From Pisolithus tinctorius (lineage: Eukaryota; Basidiomycota; Agaricomycetes; Boletales; Pisolithaceae): a stretch of 64,000 nt of DNA. Position numbers and translations under genes: made by a program. The notes below the pieces were generated by a model. That model saw only the letters and a program-made list of their open reading frames with translations, searched no databases and was not told where the DNA came from. Shown here piece by piece: positions 33,494-44,390 of the stretch. How positions within the stretch are numbered: the first letter of the stretch is position 1; every line of letters starts with the position of its first letter. The DNA lies in the NCBI GenBank assembly GCA_024663395.1, contig JANFAH010000042.1, positions 186,001 to 250,000 of the forward strand. Reading direction: 5' to 3'.

Positions 33494-34531
33494 TCATACT
33501 GAGTGGACCTTCGTAGGAACTGGCCATTCAGTTATGGCCTTGACCTTACTCTCATCCATGCTGACTCCCTCAGTTCCAACCACCATGCCCAGGAACTCCA
33601 CCTGCTTTTGCTTGAAGAAGCACTTCTCTGGTTTGACAAACAGGTCGTTTTCTTCTGGCCTTCTCAACACCTCCAGGATGATCCTGTCATGTTCCTTTTC
33701 ATCATCTGTCCTTGTGAAGATCATCAGGTCGTCGATGTAGACCACCAGGACATCCTCCATGTCACCAAAGATGTCGTTCATCATGTTTTGGAAGGTAGAT
33801 GGCGAGTTGCAGAGTCTGAAGTACATGACCAGTGGTTCATAAGCCCCCTTATGGGTGACAAAGGCGGCTTTCCACTCATCTCCTTCCTTGATGCGAACAT
33901 TGTTGTATCCCCATCGGAGATCCATCTTGGTGAAGAGCTTGCAACCTTTTAGTTTATCAACAAGTTGAGAAATGAGGGGGAGAGGGTATGCGTTCTTAAC
34001 GGTGTGTTCGTTAAGGTACCGATAGTCCTGAACCATGCGCTTCTTTCCATCTTTCTTCAGCACAAAGAACACCAGCGAGGTTTGCGGTGACTTCGAGGGA
34101 CAAATGTATCCTTTACGTAACTGGTCCTCCAGGAAATCCGATACCTCCTTTTGGTCTTCTACAGAGAGCGAAATGAGACGACTGTGCTTAGGAGTGAAGG
34201 TCTCTTTGAGATCAATGGCATGGTCCCACGGTTTACGAAGGGGCATCCTTTCTGATTCCTCCTTCGAGAAGACCTTTAGGTATTGGTGGTATTCCTTCGG
34301 GACGAGTTCCTCAGTAGTGCCAGCTCGAACTCTGGTGGAACGAAGCTTCAGATAGAGGTATTCCATGTTCTGTGTCTCTTGTTCCTCTGCCAACCTTTCT
34401 GCCCTTGTCCTTGGAGCGAGATCATGACACTCGTGGGGACAGTGGGACAGTTTCACCTGCTTGGTTTCCCAACACCTCTGGATTATGCTTTCGTAGCCAG
34501 GTGTAGCCAAGTATGAGGGGATGCATCCCAA
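33494..34531 (-). pseudogene. Chromovirus reverse transcriptase
   Basis: The open frame of 345 codons includes all main RT motifs: [36 protein letters not shown] (first Asp), [24 protein letters not shown] (YxDD box with Ile) and [17 protein letters not shown]. It ends at a TGA within the thumb-connection motif (V*AFLGLANFYH), where the family has Arg. Confidence 0.93.
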
Positions 34532-34907
34532 GTGTGGTGACCTGAGCCCAGACAGACTCTCGATGTCCTTGGTAGTTCATGACAAGGGAGGCGATATGTG
34601 TGATGTTACCTGCCATGTTAGGGGTTCCATCAACATTAAGGATGGCGACGGGTCGACCAAGCTTGATCAAAGGAACATCATTCTCATCGGCCCATTTTTT
34701 GTCCAAGAAGGTATCATTGGCTCCTGAATCCACCAATGCCTTCACATTCCACTTCTTTTCTCGTCCTTCCAACACTACCTCTAACTCCAACTCAGCTTTT
34801 GGATCTGCCATCCTTATTTTCGGGGTTTCTTTTGTTTTCTGGATAGGTGTGTTTTTATTTTTATTGCAAGAGGAATTAAGCACCAATAGTTTTACATCTG
34901 CGGCCAC
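34422..34907 (-). pseudogene. Chromovirus aspartic protease
   Basis: The minus strand reads VKALVDSGANDTFLD, the retropepsin active site with intact DSG, then MAGNITHIASLVM and [17 protein letters not shown]. The frame differs by one from that of RT, with a shift at about 34460-34470. This could be a late indel or a pol frameshift site. The retropepsin matures gag-pol. Confidence 0.9.
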
Positions 34908-35035
34908 GCCCAGTGGGGTCGCCTCTTCAGATGGTACAGTAGTCTCCGAGTTAAATATATCCTGCTCGGTAGAGAAATTGTCAATGCCTAAGACAGAGAA
35001 CTTATTGTAAACGTAGCCAGTGGAGACCCGATCCT

Positions 35036-36094
35036 CTACTGGCCAAACTCTTTTCCCTGGCTCTTCATCTCATCGATCTGTTTATCATAGAAGAAGGCCT
35101 GCATTTCCTCAAATGACATTTGGCGGAGGGTGGTCTCTTGTGCTTCTTGTGTTACCTCCCATATGTTGGGTCTAACGGGACCCTTTCCCTTGGCACAGGG
35201 GCAGTCATGTTTGTAGTGGTTCCCCTGGCAGTCGAAGCACTTAATGTGGGAAGGGATGGGGTGAGGGGGGAAGCAAGCAGTGCCAATTTCCATGGGGGCA
35301 CTGTGACTGGGTTGAGTTCCGGTAGGAGTGAAATGGGGGGAATATGGGGGACAGTTATAAGAAGAATGGGGAGCAGGTTTGTCAGGGTAGTGATTGTAGA
35401 GAAGTTTGAAGCGATCTCTAGCAAGGGTGGCTTCTCAGAAGGCGAGGGTCATTTGGAGGTAACTGCCTTGAGTGTACCCCCTCCTTAGGGCCTCCTTTAC
35501 AATGGCGGAGTGAACAGCATTTTCCAGCAGGAAACTGGTGGTTTTGTCAGTGACCTGTCCCTGAACCTTTAGGGACTCAAACTTCGTGTAGAACTCCTCA
35601 TACCGAGAGTTCCCTTGGCGCATAGTGCGCATCTGAGCTTTTGCCCATTCAACATCTGTCTGAGGAGCAAAGAACCTATCGATGTCCTCGATCATTTCAG
35701 CTGTGTCAGGCCACACTCCGGTGACGATGGCGAGGGAGAACTTGGCCTGAGCAAACCTTCCAGCTATGGGGCCTGTCATGCGGGACCATACCGCAGTGCA
35801 CTTGTCTTGAGCCGTTGGTAGGGTGGTTCTATTCTGCGTGACCCATACCTTCATCTTGACCCACCATTCTGAGAACTTGGCACGATCACCAGCGTACTGT
35901 CCTGGGTCGGCCATCACCTCTATCCTCCTCTGAATCACATCTGCAGGGAGGGCATTCCATTGGTTTCGCTGTTCCTCAATGGTTGCGATCGTTCCTTGAG
36001 CGTTTCTTAGCTTGTTGTTTAGTCTGTAGTTTTCGTCTCGAAGAGCGTCAAGAGTGTCGCAGAGCTCAGTTATCTGGTCCTGGATTCCGTCCAT
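35036..36094 (-). pseudogene. Chromovirus gag with one stop
   Basis: Starts MDGIQDQITELCDTLDALRD (coiled-coil-like N terminus). The capsid follows (KFSEWWVKMKVWV, AEMIEDIDRFFAPQ, YEEFYTKFESLKVQGQV), then a single TGA at 35435-35437 within the sequence LAF*EATLARDRF. The zinc knuckle is CFDCQGNHYKHDC and the frame ends at TAG, 35036-35038. Without the TGA the frame is 352 codons, normal for the family. Pol lies in another frame downstream. Confidence 0.9.
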
Positions 36095-36795
36095 AGCAGC
36101 TGGGGTGTTTTAAAGTCTGATGGGGATGGAGGTTGTAGTGGGGCTGCTGTGGTTCAGCGGGGAGTGAGCAGGGGAAGATGGATTCGACAGAGAAGGGGTA
36201 AGAGGGGGGTGGTGGAAGGGGGTAGAGGTTGTGATTGAAGAGTGGAGTGAGCGAGCGATGCTCAGGGATGTATGGGATGAAGAGATTGGGATCGGGTTCT
36301 GAGGCTGGGGGACTTGGTGAGTACACCCACGAGCCCTCATGGAGGAAGCGAGGAATGGTGACAAACGGTGCGAGGGTACAACGAGTAGAAGCTAGTTCAA
36401 GTGTAACGAGACCTAAACAACAGGGTTTGTTGTAGGCTCGCACCAAGAACCAACAAAGAAGAATGAAGAGAAAGAAGAGGAGACAGTTTAGAAGCAGGCG
36501 GATTTAGGACTCGAAGACCCAAATGAACTAGCTTAGAGCTAGTTGGGTGATTGAGCAACAGTACTTATACTATAGTACATGAGGCATCAGTGAGGCATAC
36601 ATGAGGTTTGTGACATCATGGTGATGTCATAATGATATCATAGTGGAGTGGAACATACTAGAAGGGGAAGGTGTGGCGAAGGTGAGGCAAGGTCTAGGTT
36701 GGAGCCCAGACCGAGTCCAAGAGATAAGATAAGATCAGAAGATCAGATAAGATGAAAAGAAAAGGAAAGAAAGGAAAAGAGTACATATCGTAACA

Positions 36796-38318
36796 AGAGG
36801 ATCCTCACACCCTATGCATTTCTACAGCACTCCATCCATCAGATGCTCATTTCACTAAGTCCATCAATCATGGCTGCCTCTTCATCAATTGTCTCACTTG
36901 TCTCATTTGCAAGAGACAGTGGCCACATATATCTGCCAGGCATTCCCACCAGCTTTCATCCTGAAGCCCCCTGGCTCATCCTGTTGTTGTCAGCCCCATC
37001 TCATCCCATGCAGCTTGGTCAGCATGTTCTCCTTGTCAGTATGACTTCCAGAAGGATGTTCTTTGGTTGCCTCAGGTCTGTCACTTGGTTAGAATGGTCT
37101 TATGTAGTCATTTTGGTCTCCCCAGTTGATGAAGCATATGGATTGTTCCTCCCTGCTCCCTGCACCATCTTTATTCCAATCTTGTCCATCATTCTTCCCA
37201 CATTGCAACAGCTGCAGCATAATCTACTGTTCTCCAGCCTCCCTGATCACATTCATGATGAGTATGATGTGCATCTTGCCTTCTTACTGCAAGATCCAGC
37301 AGAAGATGTCCCCCCTTCTCCTCCTCCTTCAGAGCCCTGTTCATGAAGCTTTTGTTAACTGCACTGAGAGGATGAAAGGGTGGGAGATGTGATTGCTTAT
37401 GCTCCTGTTGCCCCACAGACCCCCAATGCCCTAGCCCCCTTTGACACCTGACTCATGCCCTTCAATTCTGGAATTAATACTTCCCTATCTGGAAACACTG
37501 TCCATCTGTCATGCCATCTTTGGGTCTAGAGATGTCTCCACTGAGATCTGACTTGCATTGCCACCCCCTAATGTGATATCAGTGTGCTTACTCAGTTTCT
37601 GACTCCATTTGACTCATTCTGTGATATTTTGACTGTCCTTGACTTGTTTACTGCCAATACTTACCAATCTTCTTTGCTTGCTTACTTTTCATTTCTTGCT
37701 TACTCATCATGATTACTCAGTCCTTACTCATTACTTACCAAGTGTTTGTGCCTTGTTTTTCACAAGCTGTGCTCCCCCCACAGTATATAAACCCCCATGT
37801 ACTCAGCTACACCCCAAGTGAACCAGAAGCCATTCACTCAGCAGTCAGTTCAGTGCATACCTTGTCATTGACAGTTGAGGCTCATTTGGAAGAGTCTATC
37901 TGTCTTCATTCATATCATTGGTAGTTGAGGCTCCACAAAGGGGTCTATCTACCTTCATTCATTATCTGAAGCTTCATCCACACTTAGTCAGCAAATCAGC
38001 TTAGTCATCCATCCACTCCTGCATAACTCATCATTGACTTGCACCAGGAGCATATTCTATTGAGGTCCATTACTCCCAAGTACTTTTGGCTGAACACCTC
38101 CACTCTGTTCAGCATCCCCCTTCCAGTCATCACTCACTTGTCTACTCCTGCATAACTTGTCATTGACTTGTGCTAGGAGCACCTCCACTTGAAGTCCCCC
38201 CCACATTAGATTTTCTTCTGCACTCCAGGTTCCATGGAGGCAAACCACCACTTGCTCATATTTGTCTTTGGTGTTGGTTTTGGTTGGTTTTCACCACCTT
38301 TCCACACTCTGACTCACA
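36796..38318 (+). mobile_element. 1.85 kb LTR (copy E), right part
   Basis: Continues from AGAGGATCCTC through the LTR ORF, TATA box (about 37785) and terminal CTGACTCACA at 38318. It is immediately followed by CCAGTTC and the next gypsy at 38326. CpG is depleted. Confidence 0.9.
36870..37346 (+). CDS. LTR-encoded ORF (copy E), 158 aa
   Basis: Intact homologue of 17504-17980, starting MAASSSIVSLVSFARDSGH and ending PPSEPCS. It is diverged mainly by Arg to His/Cys and Pro to Leu changes. The frame is open despite age. Confidence 0.5.
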   Translation: MAASSSIVSLVSFARDSGHIYLPGIPTSFHPEAPWLILLLSAPSHPMQLGQHVLLVSMTSRRMFFGCLRSVTWLEWSYVVILVSPVDEAYGLFLPAPCTIFIPILSIILPTLQQLQHNLLFSSLPDHIHDEYDVHLAFLLQDPAEDVPPSPPPSEPCS

Positions 38319-39215
38319 CCAGTTCTGTCAAAGTCAGACAACACCCCTGGCTCCTTCTTAGGGCGGAGTTGGAGCAGGTTGGGCTGTGGAGTACAGCAGT
38401 CAAAGTCCGAAGCGAATCCAACCACTGGGTGGCGAGATATTCGATGAACAGTGAGCGGAGGGGTATGAAGGGAAGTTTTGGAGACTGAGGTCGGAGTCAG
38501 AGCTGGAGGTCAGAGGTTGGAGGTCAGATGAGAGGGCATTGGGTTCAGCTAGTGCGCTGCCCCCTTGCACGAGCTCAGCCCTCATATTTCAGAGGTGGAA
38601 CGGACTCAGAGGAAGTGGAGATGAAACTCCAGAGGGGACTGAGAGGGAGTCGAAGGTGGGGACTTTATTCGATATTCATACTGATTACATCGGAGTACTA
38701 CGTGGCCTTATATACGATGTAGGTCAAGGGCGGTGCAGTACGGAATGTAAACCAATAAGTGTATAGTGGGTTATAGTCCTTCTGACACAAGGGATAGAGG
38801 GTAGGGATGACGGGGACCTTAACTGAGACAAGGAAACTACCACAATGAGGAAAAGAGGGTAAATACCAAAGGAGCGGAAGAATGGAGAAAACCGACATGA
38901 GGGCAGAACCCTATCTAGAATGCAGGGCCACAAGTCCGACAGCCCACATGACCAACCTTAGGGCAGAGTTGAGCGGAGTTGGTCAGAACATGGACGGGGG
39001 ACCTTGGAGAGGTGTGGAGATATGTCGGGAGGGTCGGAGGAGCGCGGGAACACGTCGGAGGAGGGCGGAGAAGCGTGGGAACATGTCGGAAGAGGGTGGA
39101 GAAGTGTGGGAACATGTTGGAGGAGGGCGGAGTAGGTGTTAGGGGCTTATGCTGGTGTCATGGCCATGACAGTATCCCCCCCTTAGGGCCTGAACCCCTG
39201 AAGGCCATAGCAAAG

Positions 39216-39890
39216 CTACGATGGAGGTAAGTAAGGTCCAGGTTTATGAGGATAGCGAGCATGGTAAGCGGCCAACAACTTGGAGGCATGTTCTAACTCC
39301 ATTGCCAACACCCAAGAGGTCTCGTCTTCAGTATTCTCATAGCCTGCCCAGTGGACTAGATACAACAACTGACAATGATGGCGGCGGCAATCCACCTTTG
39401 AGTCGAGGATCTCCGAAATCTCGTACTCAAGGTCACCATCCACCTCAACAGGCAGAGGTGGAGGTTGGTGCCGATCAGGGAAGGGGTTCAGAGTAGCAGG
39501 CTCTAACTGCGACACGTGAAAGACAGGGTGGATGGCCCGCATCGCATCAGGTAAGTGGAGGGTGACGGAGTGCGTACCAGGCCTAGCTATGATAGCATAG
39601 GGGCCCAAGTTCTTCTCCACAAGTTTAGCCGAAGGGTGGGTGGAGCGGAAGTACTTGGCCTTGACATAAGCCTGGTCACCGACTTTGAACTCTGGTGGCA
39701 GAATGCGTCTAGCATCAGCCGGACCTTGATAGCAGAGTTGAGCGGCAGCCATCTCAGTGTGGAGGAAGTTGTGCAGGGCAGAATGCTCCACAACATAGTT
39801 ATGGGCCTTCGGAGAGGTGAGGTCGCAGTCAGAGTAAACTGACATGTTTGGGTGGTACCCCTTATTAGCAAAAAAGGGAGATGGGAAGTG
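39216..39890 (-). pseudogene. Integrase tail and chromodomain of the 38326 gypsy
   Basis: Starts within FFANKGYHPNMSVY and continues CYQGPADARRI, YFRSTHPSAKLVEKNLGPYA and VTLHLPDAMRAIHPVFHVSQ. The chromodomain YEISEILDSK...LLYLVHWAGYENTEDETSWV ends at 39216. At about 39890 it is fused directly to sequence downstream of RNase H, so the zinc-binding region and DDE core are absent (roughly 1 kb lost). Confidence 0.88.
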
Positions 39891-41097
39891 GAGATGGGGT
39901 CAGAGGGTAGTGCAGAGATGATGTCAGCATGGAGCTGCTCAACATCGAAGATCATGGCGGCTCGGAGCACAGGGGCCAAGAGGTGGGTAGTATGGAGGGA
40001 TGAAGCGAACTGTTCCTGGGTAAACACAGGGCGGAGGTTATGAGGGTTTACCTGCACGTAGTCCTTATCCCCCTCTTTTGGGTAAACATCCCAGTGGTGG
40101 GTAAGTGCGTCGGGCTTGGCTCCAAGGCGGCCAGGGCAGAAACGGATGGCTAGGTTGAACTGGGAGAGGTACTCCAACCAACGAGCCTGACAGCGGGTTA
40201 GGACCTTAGAGGTGGAGAAATACTCCAAGTTTTTATGGTCAGTCACCATGTCAGCAGGGGTGGCGGAGCCTTCCAAGTCATGTTGCCAGTGGTGGAAGGC
40301 CTCAAAAATCGCCAACAGCTCCTTATCATGTGTGTCATAGTTGAGCTCCAGAGCAGTGAGTGTGCGGGAGTAAAAGGCAACCGGGCGGAGTTCACCATCG
40401 GAGCAGGTAATTGAGAGGATACCTGCAATGGCATAGTCCAATGCATCGGTCTCAACTGTGACTGGGGCATCAGGCACCCAATGAGTAAGGATTGGAGCGG
40501 AGGTGAAAGCGGTCTCAAGGCAGAGGAAAGCGGAGCAGCACTCTTCGGAGAAGCTCCAAGGAGTGCCCTTCTGAGTGAGGCAGGTGAGCAGAACAACTAT
40601 GTTGGAGTAGTTACTAATGAACCAATGATAGAAGTTTGCAAACCTGAGAAAGGACTGGATGTCTTTAACCTTGCACAGTTCAGGCCAATCATGAATGGAC
40701 TGGACCTTATCAGTGGACATGGTCAGACCAGATGTGGAGAGGACATAGCCAAGGTACTTGACAGAGTCTTGGTGAAACTCACACTTTTCTGGCTTAGCAA
40801 AGAGGCTATGCTGGCAGAGGCAGCAGAGGACCTCTTTTACATGTTGGTGGTGCAATTCCTTGTTGTTGGAGTAGATGAGGATGTCATCAAGGTAAACAAC
40901 AATGCAGACATCAAGCATGTCGGCGAAGATGCTGTTAATAAACCACTGGAAAGCTGCTGGCACATTAGTAAGACTGAAGGGCATAACCAACCATTCATAG
41001 GAACTATAGTAAGTGTGAAAGGCAGTTTTCCATTCATCACCAGCACTGATTCAGACTAAGTGGTAGGCATGGCAGAGGTCGATTTTACTATAGATTT
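39890..41097 (-). pseudogene. RT and RNase H of the 38326 gypsy
   Basis: The frame is open from about 40990. RT palm motifs are MPFSLTNVPAAFQWFINSIF, VVYLDDILIYS (YxDD) and KPEKCEFHQDSVKYLGYVLS. RNase H follows with THWVPDAPVTVETDALDYAI, LRPVAFYSRTL, NYDTHDKELLAIFEAFHHW, VTDHKNLEYF and KPDALTHHWD. A TGA at 41051 (HLV*ISAGDEW) and a frameshift at about 41140 separate it from the upstream gag-protease frame. Confidence 0.9.
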
Positions 41098-43484
41098 TAG
41101 TGTGGCTCAGAGAATCGAGCAAGTCGGAGATGAGAGGGAGCGGGGTAGCGGTCTTTCTTGGTGATTTTATTGAGTCCTCGGTAATCCACACAGAGGCGGA
41201 GTGAGCCGTCCTTCTTCTTAACGAAGAGGACAGGAGCACCATGGGCGGAGGTTGACTGTTTAATGAGACCATAGCTGAGGTGCTCATCTATGAATGTGCG
41301 GAGCGCCTCAAGCTCGGGCGGAGAGAGGGAGTAGACAGTGCCTAAAGGTGGAGAAGCCCCTTCTTCGAGATCTATATTTAAATCGAAGCTGCGGTGCGGA
41401 GGGAGTTCAGTAGCCTTTGCTTTACTAAAGACATCAGTGAACTCATGGTAGTCAGAGGGCACTGCAGAGAGATCAGGAGGTGCAGAGGGCATCGAAGAGG
41501 CTCGGAGTTTCATATCTTCGGGGCAGAGGTGCAAGCGGAACTGTGCGGAGCCAGGAAGGGCACATGCACGGACAAAGGCTGCAGCTCCAATGAGAGAGAT
41601 ATGCGGAGCAGTGCGTGGCAAGCCAGCTGTCGGAGTAGGCAGCGGAGCTGATGTTGGAGGAGCGGACGGAGCGGAGGGTGTCAGTACTGAAGCAGAAGTC
41701 ACAACAGAAGGTGACAGAGGCGCCAAGGGTGTCGGCATTCTTTGTATCGATGGTCGGAACGAGATACTGCTCAATACCCAGTCAATCGACGGATTGTAGC
41801 GGGTGAGCCAGTTGTGTCCCAAGACCAATGAACAGGTGGAATCCAACAGAGTTACATAACAGGGAACAGATGTGACATCGCCAGAGGCAAAGTGGACGGA
41901 GAAATCTACTACTTGGGAAATGGCAGTATTACTAGTACCATCAAACAGTCGGAGAGGAATAGGTGGAGAGACATTTTTTGTTGGGATTTTATACTTCTTA
42001 ACTAAAGAGGGGTCGACGAAACAGTGCGAAGAGCCTGAGTTGACCAGAGCAGGGAAAGTATCTACGGAGAAATCAGGAAGAGAAATAATTGGAAGAAGAG
42101 AATTAGGGTCGGAAAGAGCAGACGCATTGAGGTGGACTTCTGCATGGATGGGATCAACGCTTCCTCCAGGACGTACAGGCTCCCTGGAGGAGCAAGTTAA
42201 TTTTTTGGCTGACCTCTCCACAGGTGGAGCAGTCGGAGTGGCAGCCTTAGCGGCACGGGCCTTGGCAGCATGGGAAGTCGACTTTGGGCAGTCCTTAGCA
42301 GAGTGACCAGGTTCACCACAGAAGAGGCACAGCCCACCAGTAAGGCAGCAGAGCCACTCAGCTGCTGTGAGCTTGCCATCCTTTCCGAGGAGATGGTTGA
42401 TGTCAGACTTTGGTGCTTCGGCCTTTTTAGAGTCAGACTTAGGGGCGGAGGATGATGCAGAGGGTTTCGGCTTTGAGTCGGAGGTGCGGAGCGGAGTTCT
42501 TTCAGCAGGAGGAGGCTTGGTGGAGTAGGAGACTTCTGACTTGTGCTCCCAGTAGTGTGCATCCACTGTCTGGGCCAACTCGCAGAGTGCATGAAGAGTG
42601 GCGGGCTTGCCAACATGGGACACTTCATCCTTGATGCGGTCAGGGAGACCCGAGTAGAAGCGGTGGCAGAGTGCACCTTTGCCATAGTCCTTTACCTGAG
42701 AAGCCCAGTGGTTGAACTCCACTAAGTACTTCGCAATACGTGAAGAGTCCTTCATGGTAAGATTTTCCAGATGCTGGACGGCATCGGCAGCAGCATCATG
42801 AGGGCCGAAATTGGTAGTGAGCTCACAGAGGAACTCGCAGTGGTCATCCATCCACAGCAGACAATTAAGGTAATCATCCGGATTGAGAAGGTCTGGTTTG
42901 AACCAGGCCAATGCCATGCCCTTAAGGTAGGACTGCGCATATGTGACCTTGGCTCGGTCGGAGTGGAATGCCCAAGGGCAGTCCTGGAAATTGAGCTCAC
43001 ATTGGACCAGGAACTCACAGAGTTTTTTAGGGTCGGACCCATCAAAGGTGTCCAGTTCACGGACTTTGGTTCATGGAGCGGAGTCTCTGGAGTGCTGGTT
43101 GGAGCGAGCTAGGGCATGGATGGCCTGGGTCAGAGCAAGGACTGGGTCATCAAGGGGATCCCCAAGGTTGTTGGGATCATCCTCATCATCAGGCCCATCA
43201 CCAGGATGGTAGTCAGGATCATTGGGGTCATCATCAGGGTCGCCTGGTCCACCTCTGCCAGGGTGAACGATGATAGGAGGTGGCGGAGAGCGGAGGGTGG
43301 ACTGCTGATGGATGGAGGGTGCAGCGCATGAGGCACTGTCTGGAGCAGGGTCAGAGTTGGAGTGCCCCCTGGAGGAGAAGCTCCGGAAGGGCTCAACAAC
43401 TGAAGGGAGATGTTGGGGGTTTGCCAAGGCTGTAGCAAGGGCCTCGGTAGCATCCTGTTGTCAGAGATGTGTCATGGGAGGCAT
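41097..43484 (-). pseudogene. Gag-protease-RT N-terminal frame of the 38326 gypsy
   Basis: The start is probably the ATG at 43484; a TGA eight codons later and another before [11 protein letters not shown] break the N terminus. From 42917 the frame is open for 606 codons, covering capsid ([15 protein letters not shown]), zinc knuckle ([14 protein letters not shown]), retropepsin ([32 protein letters not shown]) and the first RT motifs ([20 protein letters not shown]). Gag and protease are thus in one continuous frame. The protease active site reads NSG instead of DSG, which predicts an inactive enzyme. Confidence 0.9.
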
Positions 43485-44390
43485 AGCGGATGTGGTAGGG
43501 GAAGTGAGAGAGCTCGTACAAGTGATAGTACGAATATACTGTCAAAGTTGGACAACACCCCTGGCTCCTTCTTAGGGTGGAGTTGGGGCGGGTTGGGCTG
43601 CGGAGTACAGCAGTCAAAGTCCGAAGCAAATCCAACCACTGGGTGGTGAGATATTCAATGAACAGTGAGCAGAGGGGTATGAAGGGAAGTTTCGGAGACT
43701 GAGGTCAGAGTCGGAGCTGGAGGTCAGAGGTCGGAGGTTGGATGAGAGGGCATTGGGTTCAGCTAGTGCGCTGCTTCCTTGCGCGAGCTCAGCCCTCGTA
43801 TTTCAGAGGTGGAATGGACTCAGAGGAAGTGGAGACGAAACTCCAGAGGGGACTGAGAGGGAGTCGAAGGTGGGGACTTTATTCGATATTTGTACTGATT
43901 ACATCGGAGTACTACATGGCCTTATATACAATGTAGGTCAAGGGCGGTGCAGTACGGAATGTAAACCAATAAGTGTATAGTGGGTTAGAGTCCCTCCGAC
44001 ACAAGGGATAGAGGGTAGGGATGACAGGGACCTTAACTGAGACAAGGAAACTACCACAACAAGGAAAAGAGGGTAAATACCAAAGGAGCGGAAGAATGGA
44101 GAAAACCGACACAAGGGCAGAACCCTATCTAGAATGCAGGGCTGCAAGTCCGACAGCCCACGTGACCAACCTTAGGGCGGAGTTGAGCAGAGTTGGTCAG
44201 AACATGGACAGGGGACCTTGGAGAGGTGTGGAGATGTGTCAGGAGGGTCGGAGGAGTGCGAGAACACGTCGGAGGAGGGCAGAGAAGCACAGGAACATGT
44301 CGGAAGAGGGCAGAGAAGTGCGGGAACATGTTGGAGGAGGGTGGAGTAGGTGTTAGGGGCTTATGCTGGTGTCATGGCCATGACAAGTTC

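Larger units (their letters stand above)
30571..36795 (-). mobile_element. Ty3/gypsy chromovirus (TGTAACG family), TSD AGAGG
   Basis: Full-length insertion. The 3' LTR is 30571-30964 and the 5' LTR is 36402-36795 (394 bp each), with ends TGTAACGAGACC and CGTAACA. AGAGG flanks both sides (30566-30570, 36796-36800), and LTR copy E reads continuously across the site. The polypurine tract is just inside the 3' LTR (reverse complement AAGGAGGGGATAG). Order on the minus strand is gag, protease, RT, RNase H, integrase, chromodomain. The coding region is complete except for a few stops, one frameshift and an inserted solo LTR, which makes it the best-preserved element here. Confidence 0.95.
38326..44385 (-). 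mobile_element. Ty3/gypsy chromovirus (TGTCAAAG family), TSD AGTTC
   Basis: LTRs at 38326-39171 (846 bp, 3') and 43540-44385 (846 bp, 5') with ends TGTCAAAGT and CATGACA. AGTTC flanks both sides (38321-38325, 44386-44390). The polypurine tract beside the 3' LTR reads AAGGGGGGGATAC on the minus strand. The order is gag-protease-RT-RNase H, then a deletion, then integrase tail-chromodomain. The integrase catalytic core is missing. It inserted next to LTR copy E, inside element X. Confidence 0.95.
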
